NCBI GenBank assembly: GCA_001298575.1
Contig: LJCV01000291.1
Span: 1-42,582, forward strand
Source: Actinobacteria bacterium OK074
Lineage (GTDB): Bacteria; Actinomycetota; Actinomycetes; Streptomycetales; Streptomycetaceae
DNA length: 42,582 bases
Reading direction: 5' to 3'
Notes under the pieces: generated by a model
What the model was told of the DNA's origin: nothing
The model's database searches: none
The model's input: the letters and a program-made list of their open reading frames with translations, nothing else
Shown here: piece after piece, positions 35,790-42,582 of the stretch
Layout of the letters: each line of letters opens with the position of its first letter
Numbering within the stretch: the stretch's first letter is position 1
Translations under genes and position numbers: made by a program

Positions 35790-37004
35790 GTGTCCCGTCG
35801 CCTTTTCACCTCGGAGTCCGTGACCGAAGGTCACCCCGACAAGATCGCTGACCAGATCAGCGACACCATCCTCGACGCGCTTCTGCGCGAGGACCCGACC
35901 TCTCGGGTCGCCGTCGAAACCCTGATCACCACCGGCCTGGTGCACGTGGCCGGTGAAGTCACGACCAAGACGTACGCGGACATCGCGACGCTGGTCCGCA
36001 ACAAGATCCTGGAGATCGGCTACGACTCCTCGAAGAAGGGCTTCGACGGCGCCTCCTGCGGCGTCTCGGTGTCGATCGGCGCGCAGTCCCCGGACATCGC
36101 CCAGGGCGTCGACACCGCGTACGAGTCCCGGGTCGAGGGCGGCACCGAGGTCGACGACCTCGACAAGCAGGGCGCGGGCGACCAGGGCCTGATGTTCGGC
36201 TACGCGACGGACGAGACGCCGGAGCTGATGCCCCTGCCGATCCACCTCGCGCACCGCCTGTCCAAGCGCCTGTCCGAGGTCCGCAAGAACGGCACGATCC
36301 CCTACCTGCGCCCCGACGGCAAGACGCAGGTCACCATCGAGTACGACGGCGACAAGGCGGTCCGCCTGGACACCGTCGTCGTCTCCTCGCAGCACGCGAG
36401 CGACATCGACCTGGAGTCGCTGCTGGCCCCGGACATCCGGGAGTTCGTGGTGGAGCCGGAGCTGAAGGCCCTCCTCGACGACGGCATCAAGCTGGACACC
36501 GACGGCTACCGCCTCCTGGTCAACCCGACCGGCCGCTTTGAGATCGGCGGCCCGATGGGCGACGCGGGCCTCACCGGCCGGAAGATCATCATCGACACCT
36601 ACGGCGGCATGGCCCGCCACGGCGGCGGCGCCTTCTCCGGCAAGGACCCGTCCAAGGTCGACCGCTCGGCGGCGTACGCGATGCGCTGGGTCGCGAAGAA
36701 CGTCGTCGCCGCGGGCCTCGCCTCCCGCTGCGAGGTGCAGGTGGCGTACGCGATCGGCAAGGCCGAGCCCGTGGGCCTGTTCGTCGAGACCTTCGGCACC
36801 GCCAAGGTCGACACGGACAAGATCGAGAAGGCCATCGACGAGGTCTTCGACCTCCGCCCGGCCGCGATCATCCGCGACCTGGACCTGCTGCGCCCGATCT
36901 ACGCCCAGACGGCGGCGTACGGCCACTTCGGCCGCCCGCTGCCCGACTTCACGTGGGAGCGCACGGACCGCGTGGACGCGCTGCGGAAGGCCGCGGGGCT
37001 GTAG
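35790..37004 (+). CDS. metK: S-adenosylmethionine synthetase
   Basis: It makes SAM from methionine and ATP as a cytoplasmic tetramer. The 404-residue length is normal. Signatures are FTSESVTEGHPDKIADQISD, GAGDQGLMFGYA and the glycine loop GGGAFSGKDPSKVDRSAAY. MetK level affects secondary metabolism in streptomycetes. The GTG at 35790 gives the usual N-terminus SRRLFTSE. It is convergent with the membrane protein gene of the TIR operon, only 65 bases away, and marks the end of the conserved block. Confidence 0.98.
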   Translation: MSRRLFTSESVTEGHPDKIADQISDTILDALLREDPTSRVAVETLITTGLVHVAGEVTTKTYADIATLVRNKILEIGYDSSKKGFDGASCGVSVSIGAQSPDIAQGVDTAYESRVEGGTEVDDLDKQGAGDQGLMFGYATDETPELMPLPIHLAHRLSKRLSEVRKNGTIPYLRPDGKTQVTIEYDGDKAVRLDTVVVSSQHASDIDLESLLAPDIREFVVEPELKALLDDGIKLDTDGYRLLVNPTGRFEIGGPMGDAGLTGRKIIIDTYGGMARHGGGAFSGKDPSKVDRSAAYAMRWVAKNVVAAGLASRCEVQVAYAIGKAEPVGLFVETFGTAKVDTDKIEKAIDEVFDLRPAAIIRDLDLLRPIYAQTAAYGHFGRPLPDFTWERTDRVDALRKAAGL

Positions 37005-37032
37005 CCCCGGGGCAACCCCAGGGCTCTTCGCG

Positions 37033-37062
37033 AGGCCCGGCACCCGGCGGGGGGCCGGGCCT
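37033..37062. terminator. Terminator between metK and the TIR operon (convergent)
   Basis: AGGCCCGGC pairs with GCCGGGCCT around a 12-nt loop, midway between the two convergent stops. TTCG flanks it, so it could serve both directions. Confidence 0.65.
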
Positions 37063-37069
37063 TCGCGTG

Positions 37070-38224
37070 TCACGAGGCGGCGTCGGGGGTCTCGTCCGTG
37101 CCGTCCGACTCTCCGTCGTCACCGACTCCGTCGGCACTGTCCGTGGCGTCAGTGGCGTCCGTGGCGTCGTCCTGGGTTTGGCTCCGGCCGGCATGGTGGG
37201 CGAGACGGTCGGCGACCGCGGTGCGGCCGTGCACCTGAACGACGTTGATGAGGCGCTCCGTGATCAAGTCGGCGTCCGGGTCGTCGGGGGCGATGTCGAA
37301 CCAGGCGAGGACGTCGGCGGCGGAGAGGCCCGGCTCCGCTCCGTTCGCTCCGTGCGCGGTGCTCGCTCCGTTCCACGAAACCGCGTCGTCGGTGTCGTAC
37401 GGCTGCTGTCGGCCCGGTTCCGGGGCGTCGGACGCGTACACCAGGTGCTCGAACTCCGGGGCGATGTCCGTGTTGTTGGCCGCGGCGGAGAGGCGGGCGA
37501 AGAGGGCGATGCGGTCGACGGCGGCCTCGACCTCCTCCTCGTTGCGCGACAGCCACCACACCACCGCGCTGCCGGTGTCCTTGAGGACGTCCTCGCCGAG
37601 GTAGGTCCGCTTGCTGCGTTCGTAGTTGCGCTCGTGCTCCCAGACGTCCTCGTCCTTGCGGACGTTGGAGAGCTTGACCAGTCGTTCGCGGTCCGGTTCG
37701 GGCAGGTTGAGCACCACGTCCTGGGCCATCGCCATGACGCGTCCGGTGGCGTCCGCCCGCATGGTCGCGAGGGCGCCGTCGAGCTGGTGCTGGGCGAACG
37801 CGCTGCGGTGCGGCGGCTGTCCGGCGGTCACCGCACGGGCGCGCTGGATCACGGCGTCGACGGCGAGCCCGGCCGGGTTGACGTACGGGGCGTCGTGCGG
37901 GGCGTCCAGGAGGAGCCAGCGGACCGTCGCGGAGAAGGAGAAGTCGTAGTCCGCGACCGAACTCGGCAGGGCGACATGGCCGACCCGCTGCTCCTGACGC
38001 TGCGGTTCGGGCAGCGGCAGGTCGGGGTGCGGCAGCAACTCCCGTGGGATGGGCGGCAGTTCGGGTGCGAGGATCCGGTGCGTCACGGTGGCGACGACCA
38101 GCAGGATCGCGGCCGTCGTCGGCCAGGCCCACAGCGGCCAGCCGGCGCTCAGGCCGAGGATGACGAGGATCAGTCCCAGGATGACGGTGACGAAGAGCGT
38201 CATCGTCCGGTGTCCAGAACTCAT
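37070..38224 (-). CDS. Two-helix membrane protein of the TIR operon
   Basis: I do not recognise this 384-residue protein. Two transmembrane helices lie at about 8-26 (MTLFVTVILGLILVILGL) and 29-50 (PLWAWPTTAAILLVVATV), forming a tight hairpin. A proline-rich segment follows (ELPPIPRELLPHPDLPLPEP). A globular cytoplasmic region covers about 85-270 (DYDFSFSATVRWLLLD; a charged helix DVWEHERNYERSKRTYL; AVVWWLSRNEEEVEAAVDRI). The C-terminus is an acidic Asp/Ala/Thr-rich tail (DATDATDATDSADG). It is the last gene of the operon, 18 bases after the NTPase stop. It could be a membrane effector, an anchor for the complex or an accessory protein. A second in-frame ATG at codon 8 is possible but less well placed. 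Confidence 0.8.
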   Translation of the reverse strand: MSSGHRTMTLFVTVILGLILVILGLSAGWPLWAWPTTAAILLVVATVTHRILAPELPPIPRELLPHPDLPLPEPQRQEQRVGHVALPSSVADYDFSFSATVRWLLLDAPHDAPYVNPAGLAVDAVIQRARAVTAGQPPHRSAFAQHQLDGALATMRADATGRVMAMAQDVVLNLPEPDRERLVKLSNVRKDEDVWEHERNYERSKRTYLGEDVLKDTGSAVVWWLSRNEEEVEAAVDRIALFARLSAAANNTDIAPEFEHLVYASDAPEPGRQQPYDTDDAVSWNGASTAHGANGAEPGLSAADVLAWFDIAPDDPDADLITERLINVVQVHGRTAVADRLAHHAGRSQTQDDATDATDATDSADGVGDDGESDGTDETPDAAS

Positions 38225-38242
38225 GGCGTGCGGTTCCCCCGT

Positions 38243-40201
38243 TCAGTGGGCTTGGTCCGTGTGCCCGTACGGCTCGATGCCCTGGTTGGCGTTGAGTTCG
38301 CGCAGCAGGAGCGCGAGGACGTCCGCGTGCTCCGGGCCCCGGCCGGCGCGCTGCCAGCGCAGGGCCACGCGGTAGAGACGGCCGGACGTCAGCACGTCCG
38401 CCGAACAGGCCCCGGCCAGCACCCGCAGGATCAGGTCGCGGTGGCGCACGTCCTCGGAGGCGGTGAGCCAGCGGTCGAGGTCCGTGGCCCAGTCCTCGGC
38501 GGGGGCGCGCAGGACCCCCGCCCAGCACGTGCGCAGCGCGTCGCGCACGGCGCGCAGGCCGATCAGCCGTGTCGGGTCGGCGAGTTCGAGGAACAGGGCG
38601 CGGTCCACCTGCCAACTGCCTTGGCCGATGCCGGTGCCCAGGCGGTCGAGGAAACGCCGGTAGAGGCGGTGGTCGCCGTCGACCAGGTGCCGCAGGGCGC
38701 GGCGGGCGTCCGTGCCCACCGGACCGGGCGAGCGCCGGGCCAGGTGGTGCAGGCGGACCAGGGCCTGGTCCGGGTGGGAACGCGCCATGGTCTGCGAACA
38801 CACCACGATCAGGACCTGCCGGAGGCCGCGGCCCGGCTCCGCGGACGTCGACCAGTCGTAGATCTGCTGGCGGAAGTGGCGGCCGTACTGTTCGTCGTCG
38901 AGGCCGAGAGCCAGTGCCTGGGCGGCGTCCGCCAGCAGCCCGGCCGGAGCCTTCTTCGACGTCCACGCCTCCGCCAGCCACGTGAGGTCCTCGGGGCGCC
39001 CGGCGCGCAGGCTCTGCTCGGCGAACCGCTCGACGGCCTCCTTGCGGTCGGCCGGACCGAGCCCCGGGTCCGCCAGGCAGTCGCGGAACCAGGTGCGCAA
39101 CGACGTGCGGATGTCCGGGAGGTAGGTCCAGAAGTGGTTCCGGACGGCGCGCTCGTAGCCCGGGACGCCGAAGCGGACCCGGCCGTCGCCCCGGGTCTCC
39201 GCGCCGATCGCGGACAACTCGGCGTGCAGATCGGCTCGGTCGAGTCGGGGGGTGTCGTCCGGTGGGTGGCTGAGGATACGCAGGAGGGCGTCCCTGGCCT
39301 GGAGGACTATCCCTGGGGTGACGCCGTGGAACATCGCCAAAGACAGCAGCAGCGCTCGCTGCCGCCCGCTCCGGCTGGCCGCGATGTCGGCCGCCACGCG
39401 GGTGCTCTGGTTGTGTTGGTTCTCCAGGGACTCCGCGAGCCAGTGTGGAAAACCCCGGTCGGGCGGTGACATGTCCCGACAGCATCTGATCCGGTCGGCC
39501 AGCCCTGCCACCTCGCTCATCGGCGCCTGCGTCAGGTAAGCGATGAGTTCCGTGCCGCCCAGTTCTGTTGCCGATGGCATGATCCCGTCGTGCCGCAGGT
39601 GCGCTGCGAGCAACCGTTGGGCCCACGGCTGACGGATCTCCGCCTTGAAACGTTTGAGTTCGTCGCGGAGCAGATGGCCGAGATGGTGGGGAAGGACGAC
39701 GGCGAAGTGCGCGCCGTGGTGCAGGAGTCTCTCGCGAAAGTCGGAGAACGCGCCTTGGGCGGCTACATACTGAGCCGCGTCGATCTTGGAGAGGTCCAGG
39801 AGCAGCAGGCTGCCCTCGTTGACGTCACCCGGGTCCAGCGGGGCGGCAGTCGTGTCGTCCGAGGTGTTGGGCAGCTCATGCAGGGTGCCACGTGCCGTCG
39901 GTAACGCGGATAGCTCGTGTAGCAGCATCAGCGCCGCCGTGCGTCGGCCGCTGCCCGGAACCCCGTCGATCAGTACGGTGTGGCTGGTCCGCAGTCGGTC
40001 GCGTGCTCGCCGCAGGCCCGGCGGAGGCACGAAACGCCCGGCGAGGTGCTCGCGGTCCTCTTCCATGATCGAACGTGGACGTCGGCTCGCGAGTTTGCGT
40101 AACCGAGCTTCGGCGGCCTGGATGTAGATGTACTGGTTCCCCTCCCCGCTGTGCACCGGGCCGCGGGCCTCGTGGACGTACGACTCGGATGTACTGCTCA
40201 T
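38243..40201 (-). CDS. Large STAND-like P-loop protein partnered with a TIR protein
   Basis: This 652-residue protein has no recognised enzyme family beyond a P-loop NTPase look. The N-terminus carries P15-VHSGEGN-Q23, shared with the TIR partner's tail. The P-loop region is LIDGVPGSGRRTAALMLLHEL (80-88 core GVPGSGRRT), where the usual Lys-Ser/Thr is Arg-Arg-Thr. A Walker B-like SLLLLDLSKID is at 131-141. An AAA-like region with helical C-terminal domain follows (FPHWLAESLENQHN; then alpha-helical repeats from about 360 to the end). It overlaps the TIR gene stop by four bases (ATGA), so the two are made together. Two leucines, L34 and L100, are encoded by TTA. Codon use is less G+C-biased than in neighbours, which suggests transfer. 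Likely a sensor or regulator of the TIR effector. Confidence 0.82.
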   Translation of the reverse strand: MSSTSESYVHEARGPVHSGEGNQYIYIQAAEARLRKLASRRPRSIMEEDREHLAGRFVPPPGLRRARDRLRTSHTVLIDGVPGSGRRTAALMLLHELSALPTARGTLHELPNTSDDTTAAPLDPGDVNEGSLLLLDLSKIDAAQYVAAQGAFSDFRERLLHHGAHFAVVLPHHLGHLLRDELKRFKAEIRQPWAQRLLAAHLRHDGIMPSATELGGTELIAYLTQAPMSEVAGLADRIRCCRDMSPPDRGFPHWLAESLENQHNQSTRVAADIAASRSGRQRALLLSLAMFHGVTPGIVLQARDALLRILSHPPDDTPRLDRADLHAELSAIGAETRGDGRVRFGVPGYERAVRNHFWTYLPDIRTSLRTWFRDCLADPGLGPADRKEAVERFAEQSLRAGRPEDLTWLAEAWTSKKAPAGLLADAAQALALGLDDEQYGRHFRQQIYDWSTSAEPGRGLRQVLIVVCSQTMARSHPDQALVRLHHLARRSPGPVGTDARRALRHLVDGDHRLYRRFLDRLGTGIGQGSWQVDRALFLELADPTRLIGLRAVRDALRTCWAGVLRAPAEDWATDLDRWLTASEDVRHRDLILRVLAGACSADVLTSGRLYRVALRWQRAGRGPEHADVLALLLRELNANQGIEPYGHTDQAH

Positions 40202-40980
40202 CGTTCGTTGCTTCCGCGTTCCGTGCGTTCCTCGCCCCCACGCGGGGGTCGGGTGCCGAAGCCCTGGTGGATTCCGCCCTGGTTGTCTCCGGCGACGCCG
40301 TAGTTGTTGCCCTTGATGCTGGGGCCGTTGACCTGATCGCCGCTGCCCGTGTGCATCGGGGCGTTCGCGGTGTTCACGAAGGTACCCACCGAGCCGCCGA
40401 CATTGCCGACGCCGCCGCTCTGGCCGTCGTTGTCCACCGTGGGCTCAGGCGCGGCGGGTTCGGCTTTGGCCGCCGTACCCGTACGGGGCCCGCGGTCCAC
40501 GGTCGCCAGGGAGGGAACCTGGCGGACCAGACGGTCGGCCAGTCGGGTCAGGTCCGCTTCCACGGTGGACAGAAGCACACGCGTGTACTGGTGCTCAGCG
40601 AGATCGGCGATCGGCCGCGGCAGCCGGTGCGGATCTAGTTGTTCCACGTTCCGGCCGACGAGCAGCGGGACGATCAGCACGCCCGCCTCCAGTGCCTCCT
40701 CCAGCTCCCGCCGGACCCAGTCGGTTGGGTCGTCCAACGCGCGCCCACCGGGTAGCTTCCGGTGCGGAGCGTCCAGCCACTGCTCGTGAATCAGAGCGAG
40801 CATGACGCGGCTGCGCCGGACGGCCCGGACGAGGAAGTCGTCGTAGGACTTGCCGGGGTCGATCGACTTCTGTGCGAGGAAGACGCTGTCCCGGCCGAAC
40901 CTGGCCGACAGCACGTGATCGCACAGGTAAGCGGCCTCTTTGCCGCCCTTGGTGCGGTAGTTGAGGAAGATCTCGTGCAT
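40198..40980 (-). CDS. TIR-domain protein with glycine/asparagine-rich C-terminal tail
   Basis: Bacterial TIR domains commonly cleave NAD+ or make cyclic ADP-ribose signals in immunity. Residues 1-155 form a TIR domain: strand A EIFLNYRTKGGKEAAYLC, BB-loop-like FLAQKSIDPGKSYDDF (D41-P-G), strand C RSRVMLALIHEQWLD, then DWVRRELEEAL with E92 at the position of the catalytic glutamate, and strand D VLIVPLLVG. Residues 156-200 are a low-complexity linker. The tail (201-242) contains P208-MHTGSGD-Q216 and then GNNYG and GDNQGGIHQG. No signal peptide or membrane helix is seen. It sits 59 bases after the XRE gene and overlaps the NTPase gene by four bases. An AAGGA-type ribosome site precedes the ATG. 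Confidence 0.88.
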   Translation of the reverse strand: MHEIFLNYRTKGGKEAAYLCDHVLSARFGRDSVFLAQKSIDPGKSYDDFLVRAVRRSRVMLALIHEQWLDAPHRKLPGGRALDDPTDWVRRELEEALEAGVLIVPLLVGRNVEQLDPHRLPRPIADLAEHQYTRVLLSTVEADLTRLADRLVRQVPSLATVDRGPRTGTAAKAEPAAPEPTVDNDGQSGGVGNVGGSVGTFVNTANAPMHTGSGDQVNGPSIKGNNYGVAGDNQGGIHQGFGTRPPRGGEERTERGSNER

Positions 40981-41039
40981 GGGCGTGGTCCTTCCGATGG
41001 GAGTAGCTGTGGGTAATCTCGGTTACGTCAGTGCGCCGG

Positions 41040-42359
41040 TCAGATCGGGAGCAGCGTGCGGATCGACGCATGGCGAGCGGGCCTGGTGAGCATGTGGGTG
41101 AGCCGGACGGCGGGCAGCACGCCCGAGGCGACCTCGCAGGCGCGGTCGATGTCGCCCGCCGCCGCGTGCGCCAGTGCCTGGCGGACGCCGTGCCGGGCCC
41201 GGGTGCGGAAGGCGTGCTCCGGGATGCGCGCGGTCTCCTCGTCGAGCAGCGCGGCGGCCTGTCGGGGGCGGCCCAGGTCGTACAGGCACCAGCCGGTGTA
41301 CATCGAGACCACGTCGGGCAGGTGGGAGGCGCCCAGGACCGGCTGGCCGGGATCGTCGGCGTCCCGGTCCGCGGCGTCCGCCGCGAGCAGCTCACGCGCG
41401 CGGTCCAGGCTCCGCATGGCGGTGCCGTGGTCGCCCGCCACCGCCGTGCTCTGCGCGAGGTGCTGCGCGGCCAGCCCGCGGATCCGGGGGTGCGCGTCGC
41501 TCTCCAGGGCGTGCGTGGCCAGCTCCGACGCCTCGGCGGTCGCCCCGCGGTACAGGCAGATCAGCGAGCGCCGGACCTGCGCGTACGTGGCGAGCCCGGG
41601 GTCCGCGCCGGCGTCGGCCAGCCGTACGGCGCGTTCGGTCCACCACAGGGCCGTCGTGTCGTCGCCGCCCTCCTGGGCCATCCAGCCCGCGTACTCGGCG
41701 TAGCGCGAGGCCAGCCGCAGCAGGGCCCGGCGGGTACGGGACCCGGAGCGCGCCGCGAGTTGCTCCAGCGCGTGGGCCTGCGCGATCAGCGGCGGGAGGA
41801 CGGCGGCCGGGTCCGACGCCTGCCCCAGCCGCCGGAACTGGTCGAAGAGCAGCCGGGAGGCGTCGACGAGTGTCTCGGCGGCCTCGTGCACGGGAAGCGG
41901 CGCGTGCACGGGGAAGGGGTACGGCTGCGGCTCGTTCGGGGGATACGAGGCGGTCGGGGTGCCCGTCCGTGCGGTCAGGACGGTGGCCGCCCCCGCCGCG
42001 ATCAGTCCGCGGCGTGTCACCGGCTGGAACGAGCTCGTACCGTCCTTGCGCAGTCGCATCAACCACACCTCGTCGTCGCTGTCGGGAGCAGGGTCGGGAA
42101 CGCCGGGGACGCCAGGAACGGGGAGCGGAGGGCGGGAGGGCCGGGCGGCCACCACGAGCCGGGCGAGTTCGCCCCCGGCCCGCAGCTCGGCATCGCACAG
42201 GCGTGCCAGTTCGGGTGTGGGACGTTTCATGCCCCGTTCGACCTTGCTCAGCTGGCTCTTGCTGTAGTGCACGCGCATGCCCAGTTGCTGCAAGGAGAGC
42301 CGGGCGGCCAGCCGCCTCCTGCGCAGCTCCGGCCCGAACTCGTGCGACTGCTCCAGCAC
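41040..42359 (-). CDS. XRE-family transcriptional regulator with helical-repeat C-terminus
   Basis: The first gene of the TIR operon encodes 439 residues. An XRE helix-turn-helix is at about 9-65 (FGPELRRRRLAARLSLQQLG, then YSKSQLSKVERGMKRPTPELARLC). A Pro-rich linker and a short hydrophobic segment (RRGLIAAGAATVLTA, about 116-131) follow. From about 155 there are tetratricopeptide-like helical pairs (QLAARSGSRTRRALLRLASRYAEYAGWMA, given only as a landmark; AQVRRSLICLYRGATAEASELA; GWCLYDLGRPRQAAALLDEE). Such proteins are common in Streptomyces next to variable partner genes and often bind a ligand or peptide through the repeats. The GTG start has CGGAGG five to six bases upstream. An inverted repeat about 80-100 bases upstream may be its operator. 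Confidence 0.87.
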   Translation of the reverse strand: MLEQSHEFGPELRRRRLAARLSLQQLGMRVHYSKSQLSKVERGMKRPTPELARLCDAELRAGGELARLVVAARPSRPPLPVPGVPGVPDPAPDSDDEVWLMRLRKDGTSSFQPVTRRGLIAAGAATVLTARTGTPTASYPPNEPQPYPFPVHAPLPVHEAAETLVDASRLLFDQFRRLGQASDPAAVLPPLIAQAHALEQLAARSGSRTRRALLRLASRYAEYAGWMAQEGGDDTTALWWTERAVRLADAGADPGLATYAQVRRSLICLYRGATAEASELATHALESDAHPRIRGLAAQHLAQSTAVAGDHGTAMRSLDRARELLAADAADRDADDPGQPVLGASHLPDVVSMYTGWCLYDLGRPRQAAALLDEETARIPEHAFRTRARHGVRQALAHAAAGDIDRACEVASGVLPAVRLTHMLTRPARHASIRTLLPI

Positions 42360-42440
42360 TTCGACCTCCGTCGCTCATCGGCCGGCGACCGAGGGGCGAC
42401 GCGCATCAGCGTGCGGCAGTCGGTGGCGGCCGAACAAGGC

Positions 42441-42461
42441 GAAACGGGCGTTTCCCGTTTC
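42441..42461. promoter_or_regulatory. Inverted repeat upstream of the XRE gene, candidate operator
   Basis: GAAACGGG (42441-42448) and CCCGTTTC (42454-42461) form a perfect 8-bp inverted repeat with 5-bp spacing (CGTTT), and GAAACG recurs in direct orientation on the minus strand. It lies about 82-102 bases upstream of the XRE start, the expected place for an autoregulatory XRE operator. The rest, up to 42582, is G-rich (a run of nine or so G at about 42551) and shows no gene I can support. Confidence 0.5.
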
Positions 42462-42582
42462 CTCATCGGGAGCGAAGCGGAGCGCTGGTGAGCTGTCGAG
42501 AAAGCGGTTTCGGCCATGTTGGGGTGTGCGGGGGGTGTGCGAGAGGTGCGGGGGGGGGCGGGGGTGCGGTGTCCGGCCTGGG

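Noticed and set aside
36953..39469. Long plus-strand frame across the TIR operon
   Set aside because: It is low-complexity Arg/Gly/Val translation opposite the membrane protein and NTPase genes, which have coherent domains, overlaps and ribosome sites on the minus strand.
42248..42517. Short minus-strand open frame overlapping the XRE start region
   Set aside because: It mostly runs out of frame through the helix-turn-helix coding part and has no family pattern. The GTG at 42359 has a proper GGAGG and gives an intact XRE domain.
42535..42570. Poly-G tract at the right edge
   Set aside because: It is simple G-rich sequence at the window end with no partner or motif; could be biologically neutral.

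Overview
The window is core chromosome of a Streptomyces species, or a very close relative. It has very high G+C, GTG/TTG starts, BldD, sIHF and the zinc-free form of ribosomal protein S4. Its gene order also matches what I recall for Streptomyces chromosomes: hisS, rpsD, alaS, aro genes, efp, nusB, bldD, pyr operon, sIHF, gmk slot, rpoZ, coaBC, metK. No tRNA, rRNA, insertion sequence, CRISPR array or prophage is visible.

Layout. At 125-2302 (minus) lie a DUF349 coiled-coil protein and a membrane-anchored cyclophilin. At 2483-6878 (plus) come a metallo-beta-lactamase-fold hydrolase, hisS, a VKOR-family membrane protein and rarA. At 7182-17686 (plus) is a long housekeeping run: rpsD behind a roughly 280-nt structured leader, two small membrane-associated proteins, alaS, ruvX, mltG, aroE, then the tightly overlapping aroC-aroK-aroB. 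At 17908-21122 come a proline-rich P-loop protein, an M24 peptidase-fold protein with a broken metal site, efp and nusB. bldD (minus) faces pyrR across a 264-bp intergenic region that holds two tandem BldD boxes and a PyrR-binding RNA element overlapping the pyrR Shine-Dalgarno.

The pyrimidine operon (22101-32222) runs pyrR-pyrB-pyrC-(membrane protein)-carA-carB-pyrD-pyrF. It encodes every UMP biosynthesis step except orotate phosphoribosyltransferase, which is not here. It is followed by sIHF, an unusual guanylate kinase homologue, rpoZ, coaBC and metK (to 37004).

The accessory part is 37070-42461 (minus). It is a compact apparent operon of an XRE regulator, a TIR-domain protein with an intact catalytic-type glutamate, a large NTPase-like protein, and a two-helix membrane protein. 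The TIR protein's C-terminal tail and the NTPase's N-terminus share a short Gly/His/Gln motif. The NTPase gene carries two TTA codons, which are rare in Streptomyces. A regulator-effector-sensor-membrane arrangement like this suggests an undescribed TIR-based conflict or immunity system, and it is the main discovery candidate. The divergent guanylate kinase and the M24 pseudoenzyme candidate are the next most interesting loci.
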